Source: Pseudomonadota bacterium (GTDB taxonomy: Bacteria > Pseudomonadota > Alphaproteobacteria > Rhizobiales > Rhizobiaceae). Taken from it: a DNA stretch of 7,126 nt. The stretch covers positions 1 to 7,126 of the forward strand of contig JAEYTV010000536.1 in the NCBI GenBank assembly GCA_023433855.1, given 5' to 3'. Of this stretch, positions 1 to 5,668 are shown one piece after another; position 1 is the stretch's first letter, and each line of letters starts with the position of its first letter. A program made the position numbers and the translations under genes. Below the pieces are notes generated by a model. The model saw only the letters and a program-made list of their open reading frames with translations. It made no database searches and had not been told where the DNA came from.

Positions 1-111
1 GCGTTTGGCCTCCGTGTCCAACTCTCCGGACGCCAGCCGGGTCATGTAGTCATTCTGGGCCGCCGCCAGGAACTGCTGCCCGTCACCTCCATAACCTCCA
101 TCGACGCCCAA
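1..111 (-). CDS. Partial minus-strand coding fragment, product not recognised
   Basis: Reading leftward off the window edge, this frame is open from about 183 down to position 1. Below about position 78 almost every codon ends in G or C, which is the coding signature of the intact genes here. The peptide includes QQFLAAAQNDYMTRLASGEL, which looks like a genuine helical protein segment but which I cannot assign to a family. There is no convincing start: an ATG at 45-43 and a TTG at 111-109 both lack a ribosome binding site. The gene may therefore have lost its true N-terminus at the junction near 110-125, where an oppositely oriented esterase stub begins. The opposite-strand frames over this stretch contain stops and are poorer. 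The strand and frame are moderately supported; the function is unknown. Confidence 0.35.
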   Translation of the reverse strand, partial: MGVDGGYGGDGQQFLAAAQNDYMTRLASGELDTEAKR

Positions 112-113
112 AG

Positions 114-257
114 ATGTTGGCAGTCGAGACCGGCGATCCCGGCTGGCCGGCTTATGACATCCCCACGCGGTCGACCAAGTGCTTCAACGCGACGTGGAGC
201 CTCGTCGCTGATCCGGAGAAGGCAGCACGCGGCCTGTGGAAGGATGTCACTTTTTGA
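114..257 (+). pseudogene. C-terminal remnant of a type-B carboxylesterase (para-nitrobenzyl esterase family)
   Basis: The frame ending at the TGA 255-257 encodes ETGDPGWPAYDIPTRSTKCF followed by a tail ending in GLWKDVTF. This matches the C-terminal signature of type-B carboxylesterases (alpha/beta hydrolases), where a helix ending in W..FA(R/K)TGDPN leads into a WPAYD..TR segment just before the end. Third positions are strongly G/C. A full enzyme has roughly 500 residues with a GES(A)G nucleophile and a catalytic His; only about 45 residues remain, so all catalytic residues are missing. Homology appears to start near codon GAG 126-128. The upstream sequence belongs to a minus-strand fragment, so this is a truncated end left by a deletion or insertion. 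The family call is fairly secure; the exact left breakpoint is not. Confidence 0.6.
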
Positions 258-388
258 CGAAGGAGCGCGGTCGCAGGAGGCTCGATCGCTCGCGTGGAGC
301 TGTGTCGTATCCCGGCAAGATCAATATCGCCCGGCGGGAGGGAAGCCTTCCTCAGCATGGCGATCTGGTGCCTGATCATCGTCGTTGA

Positions 389-406
389 CATGCGTTGATC
401 CGCATG
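389..406 (-). terminator. Small hairpin downstream of the oxidoreductase operon, weak terminator candidate
   Basis: CATGCG and CGCATG are perfect 6-bp inverted arms around a 6-nt loop, 30 nt past the stop codon of the last operon gene. No T-run follows on the minus strand, so this is not a classical intrinsic terminator and could be coincidental. Otherwise the 178 bp between the esterase stub and the operon end (258-435) shows nothing I can support. Confidence 0.22.
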
Positions 407-435
407 GGGCGGGGTGACGCGTTGAGTCTGGCTGT

Positions 436-1446
436 TCAGAGTTCGACAACGATTTTCGCTGCTGAGACTCCCCGTTTCTGCGCCTCAAGTGCGGCTTGAA
501 GGCATTCAAGGCCCTTTCCAGCCACGCGAGCGGAGGGAGCGCACCGATATTTGCCCGCCGCCAGAGCATCCGGAAGGAGGTCCACATAGACCGCGCGGCT
601 CACCTCATTTTCCCTCAGGCTTGTTCCAAAGATCAGCTTTGTCTCCACTCTGGCAGGCCTTGCTTCCGGGGAAGAGAGCGTGGTCGACACAAATTTGCGG
701 CCGCTCACGCGGCTGACGACTTCGAAGCATTGATCCATGTTACCGGTGGCGTGCAGCGCTCCTGCGAACGGCTGGCCCTCAATGGCGCGGGCCACGAGAT
801 CCACCACCTCAGGATGGGAATAGTCGAAGACGGCGCTGGCCCCCAGGTCTACGAGGAGCTTCATGTTGCTCGGCGAGGCTGTCGCGATGCACCGATATCC
901 GCCAGCAACAGCAAGCTGTATCGCATTGCAACCCACGCTCGACGACCCGCCCCAGACGAGAATCGTCTCATCTGTCGGCTGAGGTGACAGTTTAGGGTAT
1001 CGTAGAGCGAGATGATCAACCTCGAACAGGCCACATGCGGCCGTGCCGATCCCCAGTGGGAGCACGGCTGCATCCGTGTAGGAAAGGCTCGGAGGAAGAC
1101 GCGACGCCATGTTCTCAAGGATGAGGGTGTGCGTCTGGAAGGCTCCGTGCGTGGGGCGGTTGGTCGTTGCCCCGACCGATTGGCCCAGAACCCGATCTCC
1201 AGGCTTGAACCTGTCCACGTGACTTCCGATGGCAACCACTTCGCCAGCGAGGTCACTTCCAAGAATTGCCGGATAGTCGAGCCATGGAAAGATTGGCTTT
1301 TCCTGGAGAATCCAGTCAATGGGATTGATCGCGACTGCGTGGTTGCGGACGAGGATTTCTTTCGCGCCGGGGACCGGCGTTTCGACCTCGCCGATTTCGA
1401 GAGGCATTCCAATTGCCTTCTGCCAAGCCGCTAGTGATCTTCCCAT
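436..1446 (-). CDS. Zinc-free MDR-superfamily oxidoreductase, ToxD/trans-enoyl-reductase-like
   Basis: 336 aa, a normal length for a medium-chain dehydrogenase/reductase (MDR). The N-terminal GroES-like catalytic domain (about residues 1-130) carries NPIDW at 41-45, LGSDLAGEV at 62-70 and KPGDRVLG at 81-88. The Rossmann NAD(P)H-binding domain has its nucleotide-binding loop WGGSSSVG at 165-172 and a following LGASAVFDY segment. The Cys/His ligands of catalytic-zinc alcohol dehydrogenases and the four-Cys structural zinc site are absent, so it should be a cytosolic hydride-transfer enzyme acting on quinones, enones or enoyl thioesters. The WGGSSSVGCNAIQLA loop is typical of the ToxD/LovC-like subgroup known from fungal trans-acting enoyl reductases and found widely in bacteria; that subgroup call rests on motif memory. 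It is the last gene of a three-gene operon, starting 18 nt after the previous stop. The ribosome binding site is modest (AGGA about 10 nt before ATG). The substrate is unknown. Confidence 0.9.
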   Translation of the reverse strand: MGRSLAAWQKAIGMPLEIGEVETPVPGAKEILVRNHAVAINPIDWILQEKPIFPWLDYPAILGSDLAGEVVAIGSHVDRFKPGDRVLGQSVGATTNRPTHGAFQTHTLILENMASRLPPSLSYTDAAVLPLGIGTAACGLFEVDHLALRYPKLSPQPTDETILVWGGSSSVGCNAIQLAVAGGYRCIATASPSNMKLLVDLGASAVFDYSHPEVVDLVARAIEGQPFAGALHATGNMDQCFEVVSRVSGRKFVSTTLSSPEARPARVETKLIFGTSLRENEVSRAVYVDLLPDALAAGKYRCAPSARVAGKGLECLQAALEAQKRGVSAAKIVVEL

Positions 1447-1464
1447 AGTTTTCTTTTCCTGGCG

Positions 1465-2466
1465 TCAGATATCAACGTTTCCGGCTTTGAGGAGAATCTT
1501 GCCGACCACAGTCCCTGCTTCTTGCGCGGCGTGGGCGTTGTGGATCTGGTCCAGCGGGAGCTCCATGCCGATGTGCGGCTTATAGGCGCCGACGGTGAGG
1601 CAGGCAGTCACCTCCTTCACGGCGAGCCGAACCGCATCCTCCGGAATCGAGGGAAGGAAGATAAAGCGAACCGCCAGGTTCCGGATCATTGTGCTTCTGA
1701 ATGGCACCGTAAGTGTCGCGGAGGGATCTTCAGTGGCATAGGCCGCCACCATGCCGTTCGTCGCGAGGCATCCGAGATCGACGTTGATATTACGGGCAAG
1801 GTCGACGTCGACGATACGATCGACCCCCGCACCGGCCGTGGCGCTTTTAATCACCTCGGCGGCATCGATGGTATGCCTGTTGACAACGAGGTCGGCGCCT
1901 GCGTCGCGAACGATCTTTTCCTGGTCCGGCCGGCTGACGGTGGCCGCGACCCATGCGCCCGCCCATTTCGCCAGCAGGATCGTGGCGGTCCCGACTGCAC
2001 CGGCGCCACCTTGAACAAGAACCCTCTGGCCTCGGATGTCTCCATCTGCAAAGAGACATCTGTGTGCCGTGATCGCAGCGATACCAAGCGAAGCGCCCGT
2101 CTGGTATGACGCGTTTGCAGGGAGGGGAACTGCGAGACCTGCGGGCACCACGGCATATTCGGCTGCTGTACCGAATGGCCGACCGAACTGTGCGCGGGAG
2201 ACCCAGACGCGCTCTCCTATGCGGTCTTCGGAAACACCGGGGCCTACCCTGTCGATCGTGCCCGCGCCATCATGGTGAGGGATGATCCGGGGAAAAGCCA
2301 TCGGCATGCCGGCGAAGCCGGATCTCGCCTTCGTATCTGTCGGATTGAGGCCTGAATAAGCAATCCTGACCCTGACTTCACCATGCCCGGGTTCAGGATC
2401 TGGAAGGGTTCCGAGAACAAGAACTTGTTCGGCCGGTCCTTGCCGGTCGTAGTAGGCAGCCTGCAT
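1465..2466 (-). CDS. NADPH:quinone oxidoreductase-like MDR enzyme
   Basis: 333 aa. The start chosen is the ATG at 2466-2464: GAGGA stands 7 nt upstream and the product begins MQAAYYDRQGPAEQVLVLG, as quinone oxidoreductases usually do. An in-frame ATG at 2571 would add 35 residues lying inside the upstream gene and lacking family similarity. The GroES-like domain shows SGLNPTDTKARSG (38-50), PHHDGAGTID (63-72) and IGERVWV (83-89). The Rossmann domain has the NADPH loop GGAGAVG at 153-159. No catalytic or structural zinc ligands are present, as in the QOR subfamily, which transfers hydride from NADPH to quinones or activated alkenes in the cytosol. It is the middle gene of the operon: its ribosome binding site overlaps the stop codon of the preceding gene, suggesting translational coupling. 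Having two MDR reductases side by side suggests sequential or partner substrates, but the pathway cannot be read from sequence. Confidence 0.92.
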   Translation of the reverse strand: MQAAYYDRQGPAEQVLVLGTLPDPEPGHGEVRVRIAYSGLNPTDTKARSGFAGMPMAFPRIIPHHDGAGTIDRVGPGVSEDRIGERVWVSRAQFGRPFGTAAEYAVVPAGLAVPLPANASYQTGASLGIAAITAHRCLFADGDIRGQRVLVQGGAGAVGTATILLAKWAGAWVAATVSRPDQEKIVRDAGADLVVNRHTIDAAEVIKSATAGAGVDRIVDVDLARNINVDLGCLATNGMVAAYATEDPSATLTVPFRSTMIRNLAVRFIFLPSIPEDAVRLAVKEVTACLTVGAYKPHIGMELPLDQIHNAHAAQEAGTVVGKILLKAGNVDI

Positions 2467-2473
2467 TGCGGTG

Positions 2474-2478
2474 TCCTC
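2474..2478 (-). promoter_or_regulatory. Ribosome binding site GAGGA overlapping the upstream stop codon
   Basis: On the minus strand the string TGAGGACACCGCAATG combines the TGA stop of the beta-HAD-like gene, a GAGGA Shine-Dalgarno and, 7 nt later, the ATG of the quinone-oxidoreductase gene. It decides the start at 2466 and points to coupled translation. Confidence 0.75.
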
Positions 2479-3361
2479 ACATTGGCGGAGCTGTGTCAGA
2501 CGCGGCCTGCCGGGCCGACATGCCCAAGGCAACCGACCATTCCTCCTGTCCGAAACCTGCGGCATCGGCACGCGACAGGCTTTCCCGCAGGGCGTAGAGC
2601 AGTCCCGTCGAAACGGACGCCTTCTCGGAAACGGCGGAAAGCAGCGACATGTCCTTTATGGGAAGGGCGAGGCCTACCGCAGGACGCGGACTGGTTCCGA
2701 TGACCGAGGGGGCGTAGTTTCGGTAGATTGGACAGGAAAACAGAGTTTCGGTCATCAAGGACATAAATGCCTCGGCGTCGCCGCTCGTGGCGCGGATGAG
2801 CCCTGCCGCCTCTGCCATGGCCGCGATTGCGGCCCCGATCATGAAGTTCCCGCAAAGCTTCGCGACACTCGCCTGCCGCGGTTCTGCGCCGACCCGCCAG
2901 ACGCGCCCGAAGCATTCAAGACAGGGCCTGGCCCTCTCGATGGCGGCGTCAACACCCGCGACGCAGATGTTCGCCTCGCCGCGCTCAACGGCCTCAGGTC
3001 GGCCAAAAATCGGCGCCGCGAGATAGCTCAGACCTGACGCCGCATGCCGTCTTGAAAGCTCTTCCGTGAGATCGGGACTGATGGTCGAAAGACACACGTG
3101 AAGTACTCCATCGCCGGCAATTCGCTCAAGAAGCGATGGGGAGATCACCGACCGAACCGCTTCATCGTCGAAAAGAGCGGACAGGATGATATCGGCAGCG
3201 AATGCGTCGGCAATATCGGTTGTCGGCACTGCGCCAAGCGCGGCAAGCTTGTCTACCGCGGCTGGTGAGCGGTTCCAGACCTTCACGTCTGTGCCCAGAG
3301 CCAGCAGATGCGGGACGAGGGCGGAACCGATCTTTCCCAGCCCTACAACCGAAATCGACAT
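2477..3361 (-). CDS. NAD(P)-dependent oxidoreductase of the beta-hydroxyacid dehydrogenase (3-hydroxyisobutyrate dehydrogenase-like) family
   Basis: 294 aa, full length for the family. The N-terminal Rossmann fold begins with the dinucleotide loop VVGLGKIGSALVPHL (5-19), and VWNRSP (28-33) carries Asn-Arg after beta-2, typical of NADP preference. STISP (92-96) occupies the position of the family S/T-substrate loop. The substrate-binding DAPVSGG motif appears as AAPIFGRPE (115-123), a variant I know from uncharacterised members. The all-helical C-terminal domain contains the catalytic lysine in AKLCGNFMIG (K168, with N172), and KD at 236-237 matches the conserved downstream KD. It should oxidise or reduce a small beta-hydroxy acid, aldehyde or related carbonyl in the cytosol. 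It is the first gene of the operon, with AGGAG 7 nt before its ATG, and is transcribed divergently from the XRE regulator. Imine reductases share this fold but lack the lysine, so the presence of K168 argues against that activity. Confidence 0.9.
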   Translation of the reverse strand: MSISVVGLGKIGSALVPHLLALGTDVKVWNRSPAAVDKLAALGAVPTTDIADAFAADIILSALFDDEAVRSVISPSLLERIAGDGVLHVCLSTISPDLTEELSRRHAASGLSYLAAPIFGRPEAVERGEANICVAGVDAAIERARPCLECFGRVWRVGAEPRQASVAKLCGNFMIGAAIAAMAEAAGLIRATSGDAEAFMSLMTETLFSCPIYRNYAPSVIGTSPRPAVGLALPIKDMSLLSAVSEKASVSTGLLYALRESLSRADAAGFGQEEWSVALGMSARQAASDTAPPM

Positions 3362-3458
3362 GCGTTTTCTCCTGCTTGTGAAAACGATATGCTTGGGTTT
3401 ATTCTGTTACTATATGACTTTTATCCTGTTGCTGCGGTAACAGGTTCAGGAGAGTTGC
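3362..3458. promoter_or_regulatory. Divergent promoter/operator region with three CTGTT/AACAG half-sites
   Basis: This 97-bp gap separates the oxidoreductase operon (minus) from the XRE regulator (plus) and is more AT-rich than its surroundings. CTGTTAC at 3404-3410 and GTAACAG at 3437-3443 are perfect inverted 7-mers. A further CCTGTT at 3425-3430 forms a 20-bp imperfect palindrome with AACAGG at 3439-3444. The two CTGTT copies start 22 bp apart, close to two helical turns. A candidate minus-strand -10 (TATAGT, 3414-3409) overlaps the first half-site, and TATATG at 3411-3416 could be a plus-strand -10; neither has a convincing -35. The layout fits an autoregulating repressor or activator. 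The half-sites are seen in the sequence; their use by the adjacent regulator is inferred. Confidence 0.55.
3448..3454 (+). promoter_or_regulatory. Ribosome binding site AGGAGAG for the TTG-started regulator
   Basis: AGGAG at 3448-3452 stands 6 nt before a TTG at 3459-3461. No ATG or GTG with a ribosome binding site is available in frame before the conserved N-terminus, so this site supports TTG as the start. Confidence 0.65.
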
Positions 3459-4247
3459 TTGACCTCGACCCGTTTGAACCGACCCCCCGAGAGACAAGAA
3501 CTGTCTGAATTCGTAAGGCATTGCAGAGAGCAGGCGTCGCCCGAGATGCTCGGCCTGTCGGTCGGCGGTCGGCGTCGGACGAGCGGCCTGCGGCGCGAGG
3601 AAGTCGCGACGCTGGCGGGGGTCGGCCTGACCTGGTACACCTGGTTCGAACAGGGCAGGGACATCCGCGTGTCGGATGACTTTCTCAGTCGTTTTGCGCG
3701 AGGCCTGAAGCTCGACCGCGCGGAGCGGGAGCACCTTTATGCCTTGGCGGGCCGGGAGACGAAGACTCCCGTGCCAGCGGTGTCAGACGTTCCGCCCGCT
3801 CTAACCGCGATGATCGCCGCTGTGCCGCATGCGGCCTACATCATGAACCTACGGTGGGACGTGCTCAAATCAAACCAAGCGGCCGAAAGGATGTTTCCGG
3901 ACCTGCGTGAACCCGCCCCGAACATGCTCAAGATCGTCTTCTTTTCCGAGACGTACAGGCAAACTGTCCGAGATTGGCAAGACTCCGCGCGACAGATGTT
4001 TCTCAAGGCTCGGCACGATTACCTGACGGGCGGAAAGGACCCAATCCTTCGCTGCCTCATCAACAAGGCGATGGACGAGTTCCCCAACGCCCGGGACTGG
4101 TGGAAGGATCCAGAGGTTATCCGCATAGGTAATGCCGTGAAGGGACTCCATGACCCTTCTGGTGGCTGGCGGTATTTCGACCTGAACGTCCTTATCCCTG
4201 AAGGTCGTTCCGACCTTCGCATTATCGTCTATGGACCGCAGGCCTAG
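3459..4247 (+). CDS. XRE-family transcriptional regulator with MmyB-like ligand-binding domain
   Basis: 262 aa from a TTG start, beginning TSTRLNRPPERQELSEFVR as family members do. The N-terminal Cro/C1-type helix-turn-helix domain spans about residues 12-98, with the family-typical RRRTSGLRREEVATLAGV (38-55) and LTWYTWFEQGRDIRVSDD (57-74). The C-terminal MmyB-like ligand-binding domain (about 110-260) has PHAAYIMNLRWDVLKSNQAA (123-142) and ends with a beta strand reading LRIIVYGP. Some members of this family have been crystallised with fatty-acid-like ligands in a PAS-like pocket and commonly stand beside oxidoreductase genes. Here the gene is divergent from three oxidoreductases, so it is the obvious candidate regulator of that operon, probably responding to a hydrophobic substrate or product. 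The ligand and the sign of regulation are unknown. The stop codon lies only a few bases before a repeat copy, indicating a rearranged 3' flank. Confidence 0.93.
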   Translation: MTSTRLNRPPERQELSEFVRHCREQASPEMLGLSVGGRRRTSGLRREEVATLAGVGLTWYTWFEQGRDIRVSDDFLSRFARGLKLDRAEREHLYALAGRETKTPVPAVSDVPPALTAMIAAVPHAAYIMNLRWDVLKSNQAAERMFPDLREPAPNMLKIVFFSETYRQTVRDWQDSARQMFLKARHDYLTGGKDPILRCLINKAMDEFPNARDWWKDPEVIRIGNAVKGLHDPSGGWRYFDLNVLIPEGRSDLRIIVYGPQA

Positions 4248-4253
4248 TTGGAT

Positions 4254-4320
4254 GTGATGGCAGGCGGCCCCCTGGCCACTCTGAGGAGATGAAGCCTTCA
4301 TGCGATCGGATGGAGATCAG
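4254..4320 (+). repeat. Diverged direct repeat, copy A
   Basis: This 67-bp stretch begins GTGATGGCAGGCGGCCCC, continues through TGGCCACTCTGAGG and CCTTCAT, and ends GGAGATCAG. Copy B at 5637-5705 shares these blocks in the same order and orientation. In copy B the first part encodes the last residues of the 97-aa membrane protein (RDGKRPRWPL, stop). In copy A a one-base length difference breaks that frame after the DGRRP codons. Copy A therefore looks like the leftover 3' end, plus downstream flank, of a second copy of that gene, sitting 6 nt after the XRE stop codon. It contains ATGAAGCCTTCAT (4289-4301), an odd-centred palindrome. Confidence 0.65.
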
Positions 4321-4536
4321 GACCCGTCGCGTCGGATAGGAGCCGTTCGCGCTGAACTGGAAAGGGGCTGGCTCGCAGAGTACGAGTTCCACTGGATCCT
4401 TCATTTTGTGTCTCTCCGACGCCATCCTTCGGGTCCTGCGGAGGAAGGTCAGTCCCGCTTCCGGCCCCGAACTGGCACTTCGGTCAGAGCGGATATTGTT
4501 TCTGCTTTGCGTCAGAGGTGCAGCACGGCCGTTACA
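4321..4536. other. Intergenic stretch without a supported gene
   Basis: Together with repeat copy A this makes a 289-bp gap between the XRE gene and the LysR pseudogene. Short open frames exist on both strands (for example minus 4425-4222 and plus from 4300), but they run through repeat A, the XRE 3' end or the LysR remnant. They show no recognisable family and no clear ribosome binding site. No terminator-like hairpin with a T-run was seen. Confidence 0.4.
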
Positions 4537-5080
4537 TCAAGCCGGTTCCCGAACCTCGTCTGCAAGCCAGGCTCTGATGGCCTGCACCTTGGGATGGTCC
4601 TGGTTGCCCGTCCTGTAGACCAGATCATAGCCTAGTTCGACATCGAGCCTTGCTTGCGGGAACGGCGCAATGAGACGACCTTGACGTAGGTCTTCGGCCA
4701 CCAGGGCACTCCTGCCGAGCGCCACGCCTTCGGCGCGAATGGCAGCCTCGATGGACATGCTGCCATGGCTGTAGCCTGGACCCGAGCGTTGGGCAAGGCA
4801 CGCTCACCATCGCGAACCACCGCTCCCATGTGGCTGCGATGCCGACCTCATGGTTGAGCTGCCACTTCGACAGATCTGCAGGTTCGGCCAGCCCGCCCAT
4901 TCGCTTCAGATAATCGGGCGCACAGACAGGTGAGACGGTTTCGTTCATGATCCGCTCCGCCGTTGCGGCGGGATAGTTCCCCGTCCCATAACGCAGGGCA
5001 ACGGCGATCTGGCTCCTGGGAAAATCTACCCAGATGTCAGTCACTTCGAGATAGACGTCGAACTCCGGATGCCGCGCCAT
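4537..5080 (-). pseudogene. LysR-type transcriptional regulator remnant (GcvA-like effector domain), frameshifted and N-terminally deleted
   Basis: From 5080 leftward the product reads MARHPEFDVYLEVTD..., then VALRYGTGNYPAATAERI and VSPVCAPDYLKRMGGLAEP, and continues to TWERWFAMV. This is the co-inducer-binding domain of a GcvA-type LysR regulator. Similarity then jumps to another frame, where GPGYSHGSMSIEAAIRAEGV and GRSALVAEDLRQGRLIAPFP continue to the normal C-terminal end (KVQAIRAWLADEVREPA, stop at 4537). The frame change lies about 4770-4800; an ALPNAR segment in the third frame there suggests two small indels. The whole N-terminal winged HTH (about 90 residues) and linker are missing. 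A TAG lies just upstream of the ATG in frame, and a possible leftover (RLVLVEPVGQASG, about 5140-5102) hints at an internal deletion. Without DNA-binding and with a broken frame it cannot act as a regulator. Confidence 0.82.
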
Positions 5081-5146
5081 CAGCTACAACTCGCTTGGCC
5101 TTCCCGATGCTTGGCCGACCGGCTCCACCAGCACGAGACGGGTAGT

Positions 5147-5171
5147 GGAACATACCGATTCCGCTTCCGTT
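5147..5171 (+). promoter_or_regulatory. EcfG (RpoE2)-type general stress promoter
   Basis: GGAAC at 5147-5151 is followed by exactly 16 nt and then CGTT at 5168-5171. The published alphaproteobacterial EcfG consensus is GGAAC-N16-17-CGTT, so this is an exact match with correct spacing. It lies 27 nt before the start codon of the small gene at 5199, leaving a leader of roughly 20 nt that contains AGGAGG. The placement relative to a strong ribosome binding site makes chance unlikely. Sigma-factor dependence is inferred from the motif. Confidence 0.78.
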
Positions 5172-5187
5172 TACCGCCGTAACATTC

Positions 5188-5193
5188 AGGAGG
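5188..5193 (+). promoter_or_regulatory. Strong ribosome binding site AGGAGG
   Basis: A perfect anti-SD match 5 nt before the ATG at 5199. It selects this start over an in-frame GTG at 5145, which overlaps the -35 element and would not be in the transcript. Confidence 0.8.
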
Positions 5194-5198
5194 TAACG

Positions 5199-5378
5199 AT
5201 GGCTACTACGACACGTGGACGTGCACAGGACGGAACAGGGGCGGCGGGCGGGCAGGAGCACGAAGTCCGCGATGAAGCACAGAAGGAAAGCGTCTCCAGG
5301 GAGGCTGTGACGAAGCCGGTCAGAAAGGTTGGAAACATCCGGAACAAGGTAGAGGCTGACCTGGAGGTGGCCAAGTGA
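5199..5378 (+). CDS. Small hydrophilic protein, 59 aa, predicted general-stress-induced
   Basis: I do not recognise a family. The 59 residues begin MATTTRGRAQDGTGAAGGQE and are highly charged, with no hydrophobic segment and no cysteine. A Gly/Ala/Gln-rich, likely disordered N-terminal third is followed by a Lys/Arg/Glu/Val-rich part (HEVRDEAQKESVSREAV..., then KPVRKVGNIRNKVEADLEVAK) that could form amphipathic helix. It is predicted soluble and cytosolic. Support for a real gene comes from the exact EcfG-type promoter, a perfect AGGAGG, and a GTGA overlap (5375-5378) linking it to the next gene. Composition resembles small stress-responsive proteins in general, but no function can be assigned. 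The two proteins probably work together or are needed in fixed ratio. Confidence 0.72.
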   Translation: MATTTRGRAQDGTGAAGGQEHEVRDEAQKESVSREAVTKPVRKVGNIRNKVEADLEVAK

Positions 5379-5668
5379 ACAGGGGTATCGTTTCGGCTCA
5401 GGATCGTGGGGCGGACATCGAGAACCGCTTAGAAGATCACCTGCAAGAACCCGGTCTGACCGCTTCCCATCAGCCGTTCCTTGCGCAACGCCAGCATGCG
5501 GAGGTCTCTCTGATGTTCGGCAGGGACGCCGGCTTCAAGGCGAGAGCGGAGATCACGAACGGGGGTCTTCTCTCCATTGCGGCTCTCGTGTCGAGTATCC
5601 TGCTCACAACTACCGTTCTCGTCCATGTTGCCGTCCGTGATGGCAAGCGGCCCCGTTGGCCACTCTGA
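5375..5668 (+). CDS. Small single-pass membrane protein, 97 aa, coupled to the upstream small gene
   Basis: The GTG start at 5375 overlaps the upstream TGA in the string GTGA, and GGAGG at 5363-5367 lies 7 nt before it, giving a classical translational-coupling arrangement. Residues 1-62 are hydrophilic (ENRLEDHLQEPG, then an Arg/Gln/His-rich stretch). Residues 64-87 (GLLSIAALVSSILLTTTVLV and beyond) form one transmembrane helix. The tail RDGKRPRWPL is strongly basic, so by the positive-inside rule the C-terminus should be cytoplasmic and the N-terminal region periplasmic. No signal peptide cleavage site is evident. I recall similar LLSI.ALVSSILL.T..LV helices in uncharacterised rhizobial small proteins but cannot name a family. 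Expected to be stress-induced from the EcfG promoter. A fragment of its 3' end recurs at 4254-4320. Confidence 0.72.
   Translation: MNRGIVSAQDRGADIENRLEDHLQEPGLTASHQPFLAQRQHAEVSLMFGRDAGFKARAEITNGGLLSIAALVSSILLTTTVLVHVAVRDGKRPRWPL

Noticed and set aside
152..391. Minus-strand 79-codon frame over the esterase stub
   Set aside because: It lacks a ribosome binding site, and its C-terminal half is antisense to the esterase remnant, whose match is much stronger.
496..987. 163-codon plus-strand open frame within the first MDR gene
   Set aside because: It is an antisense shadow of a well-supported gene with no protein-family features.
1522..2109. 195-codon plus-strand open frame opposite the quinone-oxidoreductase gene
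   Set aside because: It is the antisense of a clear MDR gene, has no family-like motifs, and owes its length to the GC-rich codon structure of the true gene.
2467..2571. Upstream ATG at 2571 as start of the quinone-oxidoreductase gene
   Set aside because: It lies inside the preceding gene, adds 35 residues without similarity to the family, and the ATG at 2466 has a well-placed GAGGA.
4222..4425. Minus-strand 67-codon frame between the XRE and LysR genes
   Set aside because: It runs through repeat copy A and antisense into the XRE 3' end, has no recognisable family, and its ribosome binding site is weak.
4300..4635. Plus-strand 111-codon frame after the XRE gene
   Set aside because: Its second half is antisense to the LysR remnant, and it lacks a ribosome binding site and family signature.
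5145..5198. GTG at 5145 as start of the small stress gene
   Set aside because: It overlaps the GGAAC element, so it would lie upstream of the transcript, and AGGAGG points to the ATG at 5199.
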